Under the pieces are notes generated by a model, which saw only the letters and a list, made by a program, of their open reading frames with translations, had not been told where the DNA came from and made no database searches. Below, in pieces: positions 43,576 to 53,268 of a stretch of DNA of 64,000 nucleotides; position 1 is the stretch's first letter, and the number at the start of each line of letters is the position of its first letter. Source of the stretch: Rubrobacteraceae bacterium (GTDB lineage: Bacteria > Actinomycetota > Rubrobacteria > Rubrobacterales > Rubrobacteraceae); contig JAUJNO010000005.1 of NCBI GenBank assembly GCA_030448125.1, positions 1-64,000 on the forward strand, in the 5' to 3' direction. Both the position numbers and the translations under genes were made by a program.

Positions 43576-45261
43576 ATGCCGACATTCGAGCAGGTTTATA
43601 CGCCGGTCGCGGACAGTTTGGTGCTGTCGACGCTGGTGGCGGCGATTCCCATAGTAGTGCTGTTCGTGTTGCTGGCGGGTTTTCGGGTGGCGGCGCAGTG
43701 GGCGTCGCTGGCATCTCTGGCTCTGGCTCTCATCATCGCGGTAGCCGTGTACGGTATGCCGGTGGGCCTGGCCTTGAACTCGACGCTCGCGGGTATAGCG
43801 TTCGGGCTCTTCCCCATAGTCTGGATCGTTATAAACGCCATCTTTATCTACAACGTAATCGTCGATAGCGGCTATTTCAATACCGTGCGGGACTCTCTAG
43901 CGAGCTTGAGCAACGACCGGCGCGTTCAGGTCGTGCTCATCGCCTTTGTCTTGGGGGCGTTGTTGGAGGCGACGGCGGGCTTCGGGACCCCGGTCGCCAT
44001 AACCGCCGCCATCATGGCAGGTTTGGGTTTCGAGGCGATGTATGCAGCGGCTCTGGCGCTCTTAGCGAACACGGCTCCGGTCGCGTTCGGGGGTTTCGGT
44101 ATCCCCATAATCACCGGGGCTTCCGTGGCCCAACTGGACACTTTGGAGCTCTCGCAGATGGTGGGGCGCCAGACGCCACTCCTCGCGCTCATCATCCCGG
44201 GCTTTCTGGTCGTGGTGATGGCCGGGTGGCGCAGGATGCTCGAGGTGTGGCCAGTCGTCGTGGTCAGCGGCGTGTCGTTCGCCGGAGCGCAGTTCTTGGT
44301 CTCCAACCTCCTCGGGCCGGAGTTGGCGGACCTTCTGGCATCGATCGTCGCGGTGGTGGCGGTCGTGGCATTGCTCGCGGTCTGGCGCCCACGTGAGGAG
44401 TGGCACTTCTCCAACGAGCCCGCGGCGGCGGAGAGAGAGTCGTACGAGCGTCCCCCCCTGGGGGCTACACTCCTCGCCTGGTCGCCGTTCATCATCATAG
44501 TGGTGATATTCCTCCTCTCCCAGGTAGAGCCCATCAAGAGCACCATAAGGGGCATAGAAGCCGCGATCAACTTCCCCGCCGCCGAGGTAAACGAACAGGG
44601 CAAGGTAGCCGTGGGCTGGCCTGGGCTGGACGGGCAGGTCACCCGCCAGCCTCCGGCGGTGGACGCGGCGGCCCCCTACCCCGCCAAATACCAGACCGAC
44701 TGGCTCTCGGCGGCCGGGACCTTGATCCTCATCGCGGACATCATCTCGCTCGCCGTGCTGCGGGTCGGACCGGGTAGGGCTTTGAGGATCTACGGGCAGA
44801 CCCTGAACCAGCTCAAGTGGGCCATTCTGACGATAGCCGCCATCCTGGGTCTGGCCTTCCTGTTCAACTACTCGGGCATGACCTACACGTTGGGCCTGGC
44901 GTTCGCCGCCACCGGCATTCTCTTCCCGTTCTTCGCCTCGTTCATCGGGTGGCTCGGGGTGGCGCTCACGGGCTCGGACACCTCGTCCAACGCCCTCTTC
45001 GCCAACCTGCAGAAGACGACGGCGAACCAGCTGGGCTTGAGTCCGGTACTGGCTGTGGGAGCCAACTCCTCGGGCGGCGTGCTGGGGAAGATGATCAGCC
45101 CGCAGAACCTGGCTGTCGGTACGAGTTCGACGGGCCTCCAGGGCAAGGAGGGCGACCTCTTCCGGCTGGTCTTACCGTGGTCCATCGGACTTACGGTAGT
45201 GATGGCGATCATAGTCACTCTCCAGGCCTACGTGCTCCCCTGGATGGTGCCCGGAGGCTAA
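43576..45261 (+). CDS. L-lactate/glycolate permease (LldP/GlcA family), first copy
   Basis: 561 residues with about 13 membrane helices, ATG 43576 with GGGGAGG upstream. LldP family signatures: LNSTLAGIAFGLFPIVWIVI, then LEATAGFGTPVAITAAIMAG, then NTAPVAFGGFGIPIITGA. The paired C-terminal segments FIGWLGVALTGSDTSSNALF and GANSSGGVLGKMISPQNLAV complete the pattern. The family takes up L-lactate, D-lactate and glycolate by proton symport. The shared operator with gcl and the glcDEF operon argues that this copy serves glycolate. Confidence 0.9.
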   Translation: MPTFEQVYTPVADSLVLSTLVAAIPIVVLFVLLAGFRVAAQWASLASLALALIIAVAVYGMPVGLALNSTLAGIAFGLFPIVWIVINAIFIYNVIVDSGYFNTVRDSLASLSNDRRVQVVLIAFVLGALLEATAGFGTPVAITAAIMAGLGFEAMYAAALALLANTAPVAFGGFGIPIITGASVAQLDTLELSQMVGRQTPLLALIIPGFLVVVMAGWRRMLEVWPVVVVSGVSFAGAQFLVSNLLGPELADLLASIVAVVAVVALLAVWRPREEWHFSNEPAAAERESYERPPLGATLLAWSPFIIIVVIFLLSQVEPIKSTIRGIEAAINFPAAEVNEQGKVAVGWPGLDGQVTRQPPAVDAAAPYPAKYQTDWLSAAGTLILIADIISLAVLRVGPGRALRIYGQTLNQLKWAILTIAAILGLAFLFNYSGMTYTLGLAFAATGILFPFFASFIGWLGVALTGSDTSSNALFANLQKTTANQLGLSPVLAVGANSSGGVLGKMISPQNLAVGTSSTGLQGKEGDLFRLVLPWSIGLTVVMAIIVTLQAYVLPWMVPGG

Positions 45262-45407
45262 TCGACGTCCCACCTCTTCTCGCCGTGCTTGATGCGTACT
45301 GTAGTTGCGTCGGGGTTGCTCTACGGTTAACCTGCTCGAAACGCACGGGAACATAGATATACAGCGTATGCTACGAGGATCGAGCGGGAGAGGAGAAGTA
45401 CAGGGAC

Positions 45408-47195
45408 ATGTTCGAATCATTCACGCAAAACTACACACCGATAGGGAACGTCTACGTCTCGGCGATCTTCGCGGCGATACCCGTCATCATCATTTTGGTG
45501 ATGCTTGGGGTGTTGCGCACCCAGGCGCACTGGGCCGCGCTGGCGGGGCTCGTTTCGTCCCTCCTGCTCGCTATCTTGTTCTACGCGATGCCGGTCGGCC
45601 TCGCGCTCTCGTCGGCAGTTTTGGGGGCGCTCTTCGGTTTGTGGCCTATCGTCTGGATCGTTATCAACGCGCTCTTTTTACATAACCTGACCGTCGAGAC
45701 CGGTAAGTTCGACACGGTGCGCAACGCGCTCGCCAACCTAACGACCGACCGCAGGATACAGGCCCTCATCATCGCGTTCGCGTTCGGGGCGCTCCTCGAA
45801 GGCATAGCCGGGTTCGGCGCGCCGGTGGCGATCACGGCGGCCATCCTGGCCTCTTTGGGCTTCAACCCAATCTACGCCGCCGCCATAGCGTTGCTCGCGA
45901 ACACCGCCCCGGTCGCGTTCGGTTCCCTCGGGGTGCCGGTGACGACGCTGGGCGGGCTCGTGGCGCCGATAGTCGGTGGGGACGCCACCGAGGTCACCAA
46001 CCAGCTCTCGGCCATGATCGGGCGTCAACTCCCGATCTTCTCGCTCATCGTACCGGGGTTCATGGTCTTCGTGATGGCTGGCTGGCGCGGCATGATCCAG
46101 GTCCTGCCCGCCGTCCTGACCGCCGGTATCTCCTTCGCCCTCGGCCAGTTCCTCACGGCGAACTTCCTCGGGCCGGTGTTGGTGGACGTGCTCGCAGCAC
46201 TCTTCGCCCTCGCCGCCCTGTATTTGCTGCTCCAGATCTGGCAGCCTGAGACCGCCTGGCGCTTTCCGGACGAGCCGGAGGAGGGTACGTCCGACAGAGA
46301 GGCCCCTTCGGGAGGACCAGCCGGCGGAGGTCCACGCCCCGCTACCGGTCCCGCGAGCGGGTTCGCGGCGGGCTCCGCCTCTTTCGGCAGCGGCAGCGGC
46401 AACTCGACCTTGCAGGGGTTCCTGCCTTACATAATCCTCATCGTCATCGTGATCCTCTCGCGCATCACGGACCTCATCCCCGGCTTGAAAGGTACGCTGC
46501 TCGATATCCCCGCGGCTCTGAACAAGGCAACCTTCAAGTTTAGTTGGCCGGGCCTCGACGGGCTGGTCACGCGCGTCGAGCCGATCGTGCCCTCGCCAGC
46601 CCCGTACGCCGCCGAGTTCACCTTCAACATCCTCTCCGCCGCCGGGACCGTGGTGCTCTTCTCGGCGATCATCGCGGGATTCGTGATGGGCGCGGGTATG
46701 GGTACCATGCTCCGCGTCTACGGGCAGACGCTGAACCAGCTCAAGCTCGCCATCCTGACCATCGCGATGATCCTGGGTATCGCCTACGTCATGAACTACT
46801 CCGGGGCGACCTCTACCCTCGGGCTCGCGTTCGCCGGCACGGGCTTCTTCTTCCCGTTCTTCTCGGCGTTCATCGGGTGGCTCGGGGTGGTCTTGACCGG
46901 CTCGGATACTTCCGCCAACGCCCTCTTCGGCCCGATGCAAACCATCACGGCCCAGAGCCTTGGGGTCGAGCCGGCATTGGCTGGGGCCACCAACTCCTCG
47001 GGCGGGGTGATGGGGAAGATGATCTCCCCGCAGAACCTCTCGGTCGGCGCTTCCGCAATTGGGCAGGCGGGCCGCGAGCCGGACATCTTCCGCCTGACCA
47101 TCAAGTGGTCCCTGATCCTCACGGTAGCAATGGGCATTCTCGCCATGATCCAGGCTTACCTGATCCCCGGCATAATCCCCGTACTAGGGGGCTGA
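45408..47195 (+). CDS. L-lactate/glycolate permease (LldP/GlcA family), second copy
   Basis: 595-residue paralogue of the preceding permease, 146 bp downstream. The same motifs recur: LEGIAGFGAPVAITAAILAS, FIGWLGVVLTGSDTSANALF and ATNSSGGVMGKMISPQNLSV. It differs by a longer central cytoplasmic loop rich in Gly/Ser/Pro (about residues 295-335). No operator of the ABC type lies before it, so it may be read through from the first copy or expressed separately. A strong terminator follows. Which of lactate and glycolate each copy prefers is not decidable. Confidence 0.9.
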   Translation: MFESFTQNYTPIGNVYVSAIFAAIPVIIILVMLGVLRTQAHWAALAGLVSSLLLAILFYAMPVGLALSSAVLGALFGLWPIVWIVINALFLHNLTVETGKFDTVRNALANLTTDRRIQALIIAFAFGALLEGIAGFGAPVAITAAILASLGFNPIYAAAIALLANTAPVAFGSLGVPVTTLGGLVAPIVGGDATEVTNQLSAMIGRQLPIFSLIVPGFMVFVMAGWRGMIQVLPAVLTAGISFALGQFLTANFLGPVLVDVLAALFALAALYLLLQIWQPETAWRFPDEPEEGTSDREAPSGGPAGGGPRPATGPASGFAAGSASFGSGSGNSTLQGFLPYIILIVIVILSRITDLIPGLKGTLLDIPAALNKATFKFSWPGLDGLVTRVEPIVPSPAPYAAEFTFNILSAAGTVVLFSAIIAGFVMGAGMGTMLRVYGQTLNQLKLAILTIAMILGIAYVMNYSGATSTLGLAFAGTGFFFPFFSAFIGWLGVVLTGSDTSANALFGPMQTITAQSLGVEPALAGATNSSGGVMGKMISPQNLSVGASAIGQAGREPDIFRLTIKWSLILTVAMGILAMIQAYLIPGIIPVLGG

Positions 47196-47217
47196 ACGAG
47201 ACTACACCTGCTCGGGG

Positions 47218-47249
47218 GAGTAGCGGCGAAGTACGCCGCTACTCTTTTT
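47218..47249 (+). terminator. Rho-independent terminator after the permease pair
   Basis: 11-bp perfect stem GAGTAGCGGCG (47218-47228) / CGCCGCTACTC (47234-47244), loop AAGTA, followed by TTTTT (47245-47249). It is the clearest intrinsic terminator in the window. It closes the plus-strand permease genes and faces the end of the minus-strand HPP gene. Confidence 0.9.
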
Positions 47250-47267
47250 CAGCCGATGCCGGGTCGC

Positions 47268-47769
47268 TCAGCCCCTGGCCGCCCAGACCGGCATCGGCAC
47301 CCCGAGCGCCCGGTTTATGGCCCAGCCGACGACAGTGAGGATCACGACACCTACCATCAGCATCACCATCTCGCGCGGCGTCTGCAAGAGTCCCAGGCTC
47401 ACGATGAGCGTCGTTGCGCCCGTCGGCGGGTGCGAAGAGCGCAACAGCAGCAGGACCGCCCCGGTGAGCGCCAGCGAGAGCGCCGCTGCCCCCGTGCGCG
47501 CGAGCGTCACGCCCTCCGCGAGGATGCTCTGGTGGTCGAGTAGGCCGAAGACCGCGAGCGATAAGGCCCCGGCCAGGATCGCCACTGCGTGCCCGATCAG
47601 GGTGTTGCGCGGGCTCGAGGGTTTGGCCAGGGGCTGCTCGAAGAAGAGGAACGCCGTCGGTCCCAGGCTCGGGAAGAGCAGGGGTACGCCCCAGCCCGCT
47701 CACCGCGAGGGCGAGCAGGCAGGCGACGAACTGTGACACCGAAGCGGTCGACGAGCTTGCCGTGGACAC
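47268..47769 (-). CDS. HPP family membrane protein, one frameshift
   Basis: Start GTG 47769 gives QFVACLLALAVSGLG (helix 1). After a one-base slip near 47690 the next frame gives LGPTAFLFFEQPLAKPSSPR, then GHAVAILAGALSLAVFGL, then HPPTGATTLIVSLGLLQTPR, which holds the HPP motif that names the family, and VMLMVGVVILTVVGWAINRA. Four helices and about 166 residues is the normal size. Members have been linked to nitrite transport in chloroplasts and cyanobacteria; in bacteria the role is open. The upstream 19 bp join it to the next gene. Confidence 0.78.
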
Positions 47770-47787
47770 CGTGGTAGCCCTCGGCCA

Positions 47788-48246
47788 CTAGGACGCCACG
47801 ATGAGGGTTTGAGGCGCAGCTTCCTTCATCCGCGTCCTGATCCACTTCATCTGGTTCGCCGTCTCGTTCTCGCAGGAGTTGACGACCTCCAGAAGCTCGC
47901 GGTCGCGGAGGCCTTGAGCGGCCTGCCCGATCATGGTCCAAGAGATGTCGCAGGCGCTCGCCATGAGATACAGGTCCTGCATATCGCGCAAGAGCCCCAA
48001 GGAGCCGCTCCTGGTCTGGTCGAACAACTCATGGTAGAGCTGCTCGGGCTCCTCGGGCTTCTCCTCGCCGTAGCGATCCGCGAAGGGCTTCAATTTCTCG
48101 GCATGGGTCTCGCACTGCTTTGCCAGGGTGTGCGTTATGTGGTAGACGTCGACCTCCTGGGCGTGGGCCTCGCCAACCTTGCGGAAGGCTTCGGCCAGGT
48201 CCGACTCGGATTGGTGCAGGTACCCCAGATAGTTCGCCAGGTGCAT
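47788..48246 (-). CDS. Helical protein of unknown function (ferritin-like pattern)
   Basis: 152 residues, ATG 48246 with AAGAAGGA upstream. It is all-helical and His/Glu-rich: LHQSESDLAEAFRKVGEAHA, EVDVYHITHTLAKQCETHAE and WTMIGQAAQGLRDRELLEVV. The repeated ExxxH spacing (VYHITHTL, CETHAEKL) recalls DUF892/ferritin-like stress proteins, but I cannot place it firmly. It probably shares a transcript with the HPP gene. Confidence 0.65.
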   Translation of the reverse strand: MHLANYLGYLHQSESDLAEAFRKVGEAHAQEVDVYHITHTLAKQCETHAEKLKPFADRYGEEKPEEPEQLYHELFDQTRSGSLGLLRDMQDLYLMASACDISWTMIGQAAQGLRDRELLEVVNSCENETANQMKWIRTRMKEAAPQTLIVAS

Positions 48247-48460
48247 CTTTAGTCCTTCTTTCCTATAGTCCCGGCCGGGGTTGCTAAACCCCGGCCTACT
48301 TAGAGCTTGCGCCACTAGGTGAAGGTCAGCAATGAAGCCGAGTCTTCAAAGCCGCGGTACCTTCCCAGATAATCGAGCGACTTGTGTCCACTTAAGCTGA
48401 CTCGCTCCCTATTGGCACGGCCTCTTAGTCGATCGTGTCTACTAACCTCTTTATCTAATC

Positions 48461-50971
48461 CTACTCTTCTCGGCCTGTCAGCGCGTCTTTGGCCCTGTCT
48501 ATCAGACCCTTTTCCCCTTCCTCCTGCTTCCCCACGGTCTCTTTGACCTCGGCCTCGTCGCCGCCTACGGTCTCCGACACCGAACCGCCGGAAGCAGGCG
48601 CAGACGCGGTGGTCGTGGGCGCAGGGGCAGGTGTGCCATCATTGTCGGCTACCTTCGTCACTCTGGCCGCTCCGACCTTGAAGAGTGGTTGCTTGGAGAC
48701 CGGGTCCCAGTCGGTGATGGTCAGCTCGTTCGCGGCGCGCGGACTCTGTCCGTTCGGACTGTCGCCCTCGGGCGTGTCGAAGTAGCCGTAGTGGAACGGC
48801 GCGAAGACAACGCCCTCCCTGATGCCGCTGATGCGCGCCTTGGCCTCCATATAGCCCCGCGGGGACTCGACGCGCACCATGTCGCCTTCTTCAATGCTCA
48901 AAGACTCGGCATCGGTAGGCGAGATCTCGACCCAGGCGTCGGGGGCGGCGTTCTGTAGCTGCGGGGCGCGGGCGGTCTTGGTGCGGGTGTGGAAGTGGTA
49001 GACCGTGCGGCCGTTTATATACCTGAAGGGGTACTCGCCACCCGGTGGCTCGTGCGGCGGCAGGTACCCGGCCGGCAGGATGATGGCCCTGCCCGCGGGG
49101 TTCATCGCCTTGTGCTCCATCTCCGAGTTCATCCCGCCCGTGATAAGGTCGATCCCGTACCTCTCGCAGTTCCATGTCTGGGTGTTGAAGTCGGCCTCGC
49201 GGTAGAGCCGCTCGGTGCCCTCCGGGTGCTCGTCGTTGCACGGCCACTGGATCCCAGAGCCGCCCCTGAGCCTGTCGTACGTTATCCCCGTGTAGTCGCA
49301 GGGGCGCCCGCGACTGCACTCCTTCCACGCCTCGAACGTGGACTCGGGATCGTCCCACTTTATGAGCGGCTGGTCGTCCTTATCCCGGAAGTCCATGCGA
49401 CGCGCGTAGTCGAGTAAGATCTCCAGGTCGGGCTTGGCCTCGCCGGGCGGGTCGACGGCCTTCTCGGAGATATGCACCGTGCGGTCCGTGTTCGTGAACG
49501 TGCCGGTCTTCTCACCCCATGTGGCCGCCGGCAGGACGACGTCGGCGTACCGGGCAGTCTCGGTAAGGAAGATGTCCTGCACAACGAGGAAGAGGCCTTC
49601 GTTCTGGAGGATCTGGCGGATGCGGGGCAGATCGGGCAGGGAGACCGCCGGGTTGGTGCAGCTCACCCAGAGGAAGTTTATGGAGCCCTGCTCGGCGTAG
49701 CGCCAGATCTGCATGGCGTGCGTCGGCGGGGCCCAGTGCGGGATGGTCATCCTATCGACGTTCCACAGGTCGGCGAGCTGCTGGACGTGCTCCTCGTTGT
49801 CCCAGTTCCTGAAACCCGGCAGGTCGCCGTTCGCCCCGGTCTCGCGCGTGTTCTGGGCGGTGGGCTGACCGTTCATTTGCAAGATGCCGCAACCCGGTTT
49901 GCCGATCATGCCGCGAAGCAGGTGTATATGGTTGATCTGGCAGGATGAAGCGGTGGCCTGGTGAGACTGGTAGAAGCCCTGAAGCGCCGTGCTCAAGAGC
50001 CTCTCGGCGTTGCCGATGAGACGCGCCGCCTCCCGGATCTCTTCGGCGTCTACCCCGCAGATCTCCGCCGCCGTCTCGGGTGGGTACTCCATCACCGTCT
50101 GCTCGAGGTCTTCGAAGCCGATGGTGTTGGCGTTCACGTACTCCTCGTCGTACCACCCGTTCGTGATGAGCTCGTGCAACAGGGCGTTCATGAGCGCGAG
50201 GTTGGTACCGTTCTTTACCTTCAGATGCACGTCTGCTCTTTGGGCGGGCGCCGTTGGCCTGGGGTCGACGACGATGAGCTTAGGCGGGTTCGGCCCCTCG
50301 AGCCTGTCGAGCATCCGCATCCAGAGGACCGTCTGGGTCTCGGCGACGTTGTGGCCGTAGAGGCAGATGGTGTCGGCGTGGTCTACGTCGGCGTAGGAGC
50401 CGGGCTGCCCGTCCGTGCCGAACGTCTCCTCGAGGGCGACGGCGGCGGTGGCGGTGCAGAGACGGGTGTTGCCGTCCATGTGCGGCGTGCCCAAGCCCGC
50501 CTTGCCGAACACGCCCATCGTGTAGTACTCCTCGAGAAAGAGCTGGCCCGTGGTGTAGAAGCCGAATGCCAGGGGGCCCTTCTCTTCTAGCAGCTCCTTC
50601 GACCGCTCGACGATCAGGTCCATCGCCTCGTCCCAGGAGGCCTCCACCAGCTCTCCGTCCTTGCGCACGAGCGGGCGGGTGAGCCTATCCTCGGAGTTGT
50701 TCGCCTGCCAACCGAAGAGGTCCTTGGGGCCGAGCCGGCCCTTGTTGACCCGGTCTTCTCCCCTTCCCCTGACGCCGACGATGCGCCCGTCCTTTACAGC
50801 TATGTCTAAAGCGTCGCCGTTGGAGTGGAGGATGGAGGCCGTCTGGACCCAGCGGTCCACCTCCTCCTCGGAGACGCCGTCCTCGAGGAACTGGTCCACC
50901 CTTACGGGCCAATCCTCCCCCTGCCCGAACGGCGTGCGTTCGCCCCAGGGATTCGCGATGCGGTCTGTCAC
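48461..50971 (-). CDS. Molybdopterin oxidoreductase (nitrate reductase/FDH-like) lacking the N-terminal Fe-S cysteines
   Basis: 836 residues, GTG 50971. The bis-MGD fold is complete: YTTGQLFLEEYYTMGVFGKA, the Mo ligand Cys172 in NTRLCTATAAVALEETFG, CLYGHNVAETQTVLWMRM, LRGMIGKPGCGILQMNGQPT and DIFLTETARYADVVLPAATW. The cap domain ends FAPFHYGYFDTPEGDSP. The usual CxxCxxxC...C for the 4Fe-4S cluster is replaced by TASILHSNGDALDI and GRLGPKDLFGW, so all four cysteines are gone. Thr rather than His follows Cys172, against formate dehydrogenase. A disordered tail ends EKGLIDRAKDALTGREE. Substrate and electron partner are unknown. Confidence 0.88.
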   Translation of the reverse strand: MTDRIANPWGERTPFGQGEDWPVRVDQFLEDGVSEEEVDRWVQTASILHSNGDALDIAVKDGRIVGVRGRGEDRVNKGRLGPKDLFGWQANNSEDRLTRPLVRKDGELVEASWDEAMDLIVERSKELLEEKGPLAFGFYTTGQLFLEEYYTMGVFGKAGLGTPHMDGNTRLCTATAAVALEETFGTDGQPGSYADVDHADTICLYGHNVAETQTVLWMRMLDRLEGPNPPKLIVVDPRPTAPAQRADVHLKVKNGTNLALMNALLHELITNGWYDEEYVNANTIGFEDLEQTVMEYPPETAAEICGVDAEEIREAARLIGNAERLLSTALQGFYQSHQATASSCQINHIHLLRGMIGKPGCGILQMNGQPTAQNTRETGANGDLPGFRNWDNEEHVQQLADLWNVDRMTIPHWAPPTHAMQIWRYAEQGSINFLWVSCTNPAVSLPDLPRIRQILQNEGLFLVVQDIFLTETARYADVVLPAATWGEKTGTFTNTDRTVHISEKAVDPPGEAKPDLEILLDYARRMDFRDKDDQPLIKWDDPESTFEAWKECSRGRPCDYTGITYDRLRGGSGIQWPCNDEHPEGTERLYREADFNTQTWNCERYGIDLITGGMNSEMEHKAMNPAGRAIILPAGYLPPHEPPGGEYPFRYINGRTVYHFHTRTKTARAPQLQNAAPDAWVEISPTDAESLSIEEGDMVRVESPRGYMEAKARISGIREGVVFAPFHYGYFDTPEGDSPNGQSPRAANELTITDWDPVSKQPLFKVGAARVTKVADNDGTPAPAPTTTASAPASGGSVSETVGGDEAEVKETVGKQEEGEKGLIDRAKDALTGREE

Positions 50972-52025
50972 GCTTCTGTTCCTTTCTCGGTTTTGTTTGG
51001 GGTTCCATGCCCTTCTTCGAGTCGTTCAAACCACAGCTTCTTGACGAGGATCGCGGCGATCACGGCTGTCGGCACGGCCAGGATAGTGCCCAGGATCCCG
51101 AACGCCGTGCCGAGCAGCGTCACGGCCACCAACACGGGCGCCGGGTGGAGAGAGGCGGCCTTCTCCATGACCAGCGGCTCGAGGAGGTTGCTCTCGATCT
51201 GCTGTATGGCGAGGTAGGCGAGCAGGACCCACAAAACGTCCAGCGGCCCCCCGACGAAGGCGAGGAGCAGCGGCGGGACGGCCGCGACTATGGGCCCGAC
51301 GAGCGGCACGAACTCCAGGAGCCCGGTGAGGATGCCCAAAAACAGCGCCCCGGGGACCCCTATGAGGTACAGCGCGTCGGTCGAGAGTACGCCGACGACC
51401 GCCATCGACACGAGCCGACCCTTGAGCCAGGAGAGCAGGCCCGAACTGACCTCCGAAAGTACGTCCCGAACCCGCCCGTGGCGATCGGAAAGAACCTGAC
51501 GAAGAACCGCACGGCGGGCTCGGGCTGGGCTACCAGGTAGATCGGCACCAGGAGAACGACCAGCAGGCCCGTGACGAACGACGCCAGGCCGCTCAAGAGC
51601 CCCAGAGCACCGCCCATGACGCTGCTCGCGAGGCTGGACAGGGACGAAGAACCCCCTCCGCCACCCGGTTGGAACCCGTAGCTCTGCGCGAGGTTCCTGG
51701 CCCGCTCGACAAGCTGCGAGAGCGCGCCCGGCAGATCGGAGACGACCTGGGAAGCCTGGTTCGCCAGCACGGGAAAGAGCAGGTAGCCGCCGAGACCTAG
51801 GACGACGAGGACGCCCAGGACCATAAGCCCCGTGGCGACGGGGCGCGAGAGCTTCCGGCGGTGCAGGGCCTCGACGGGCGCCGACAGGATGACGGCAAGG
51901 AGCAGGGCCGCGGCGAACAGGAGCAAGATCGCTGCGACCGTCGCCAGAAACCGGTAGGCCAAGAACAGGGCAAAGGCCAGCAGCACCGCGCGCAGAAGGC
52001 CGCGGTTGGTGAGGGTTACGTTCAC
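50968..52025 (-). CDS. AI-2E family transporter-like membrane protein, one frameshift
   Basis: About 352 residues if one base is restored near 51468. The N-terminal part from 52025 has helices AVLLAFALFLAYRFLATVAA and SRPVATGLMVLGVLVVLGLG, a Gly/Ser-rich loop and LASFVTGLLVVLLVPIYLVA. The C-terminal part has WLKGRLVSMAVVGVLSTDAL, GILTGLLEFVPLVGPIVAAV and IQQIESNLLEPLVMEKAASL, diagnostic of the AI-2E/UPF0118 family. Its stop overlaps the start of the molybdoenzyme gene by 4 bp, so both are translated together. Members export autoinducers or act as Na+/H+ antiporters. Confidence 0.82.
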
Positions 52026-52198
52026 GGCTCGAGCGCCCTTCCGGTAAAGCCGGTAGTCGGCCTCCCTGGAGCGCTAATCACGCTCCCGCGTCAGGTACTC
52101 GCCCAGATCGGAGGCGGGATCCGGAACCTCGTCGTGCGTGCGATGCCGGGCGTCGTGGCCGTCGCGCGACCCGTCGACAGAGCCGAAATCCCGCATCA

Positions 52199-52744
52199 CT
52201 AATCCGGGGTGGCCACTTCGCCATCTCCGTCGAGGGCCCCGTCGCGAATCTTCTCGGGCTTCTCGCGTCGGGCGGCTCCGTTCTTTGTCCGTCCGTGCTC
52301 CTCTCCGGTCTCTCGTAACGGCGTCCCTCTACCGTTCGAGCTATCCAGGAAACCGTTGTTTATAGTCACCTCTGCCCGCGGCTTGCGGTTGGAGGACGGG
52401 CGCGTGCCCACAAAGTCTCGCAGGAAGTCTTCCCTGCCCGAGCCCACGAGGTCGAAGACCATCTCGCCGTAAACAACCGGCAGCGGGTCGAGCGCCACCT
52501 GCTTCACCCCGGCGCAAGTCCCGTAGAGCAGCGAGATGAGCTCCCCGGCCGTGGTCTCTCTCGCTCGCCAGCCCGTCTCCGGCGCTCCGAGCCTGAGAAA
52601 CGCCTCGGCCTCCTCTTCGAAGCTAAAGACCGGCAAGACCTCCCTACTATCGTCGTCGAGACGAAGGGTGAATACGCCCATCCGGCCGTTCTCGTGGTTC
52701 GCGATCAGCCAGAGCGGCCGTCTCGGTGCCCTACTTCTTGCCAT
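52199..52744 (-). CDS. Hypothetical protein
   Basis: 181 residues. The N-terminal half is a compact domain: LWLIANHENGRMGVFTLRLD, EVLPVFSFEEEAEAFLRLGA and TTAGELISLLYGTCAGVKQV. The C-terminal half is charged and low-complexity (GTRPSSNRKPRA to the end) and probably disordered. The domain pattern (value compared with a score, then a stretch of VVYGEMVFDLVG) looks like an SseB-like or response-modifier protein, but I do not recognise it. ATG 52744 is followed closely upstream by the small gene at 52764. Confidence 0.6.
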   Translation of the reverse strand: MARSRAPRRPLWLIANHENGRMGVFTLRLDDDSREVLPVFSFEEEAEAFLRLGAPETGWRARETTAGELISLLYGTCAGVKQVALDPLPVVYGEMVFDLVGSGREDFLRDFVGTRPSSNRKPRAEVTINNGFLDSSNGRGTPLRETGEEHGRTKNGAARREKPEKIRDGALDGDGEVATPD

Positions 52745-52763
52745 GTACCACCTGCTCTCTCTT

Positions 52764-53101
52764 CTAAAGGGCGGTTTGCCCGGCGTCCCTGCGTGCCTCG
52801 AGCTCGAACCGGGAGCGCAGCTCGCGCAGGTTTCTCCGCAGCGCGTCCGTGGAGTTTCGTTCCGGGTGGCCCAGGTCCTGCTGCACCTCCCCGATCAGGG
52901 CGACCAACCTCCTGGTGTGCCCCGGCAGCACTGGCCGCCCGACCTCGCCCCACATCGAGGCGGCCTTGACGCCGGCCCTCTTCAGCGCCTCGTTCACCTC
53001 ACGGAGATCCCCCCGTCCGCCAGATACCAATCCGCCTCCTCCAGGAGCCGGTCCAGCTCCTCGTAGTCTTCGCGCCCGCGCCGCCTGTGTCCGTTTTCCA
53101 T
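52764..53101 (-). CDS. Small hypothetical protein, frameshifted
   Basis: ATG 53101 opens ENGHRRRGREDYEELDRLLE, then EADWYLADGG. After a one-base slip in a run of five Gs near 53017, the next frame gives DLREVNEALKRAGVKAASMW, then PVLPGHTRRLVALIGEVQQD. Read together this is a roughly 112-residue, helical, highly charged protein. A shorter 88-residue form from TTG 53030 is possible. No family recognised. Confidence 0.5.
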
Positions 53102-53268
53102 CTCTCTACCCTCCTCTACCGCTCTCCGCGGCATGATCGCCTGTTCGCATCCTCTCCGGGTTCTTCCGGGACCACCACGCTCGCTACCGCGCTCGCTGTC
53201 GTGGAGCGTTACCAGCGGGGATTCTCGTGGAGCAACTAGTCCGAGGACTGGCCGGCGGGGTTCGACCC

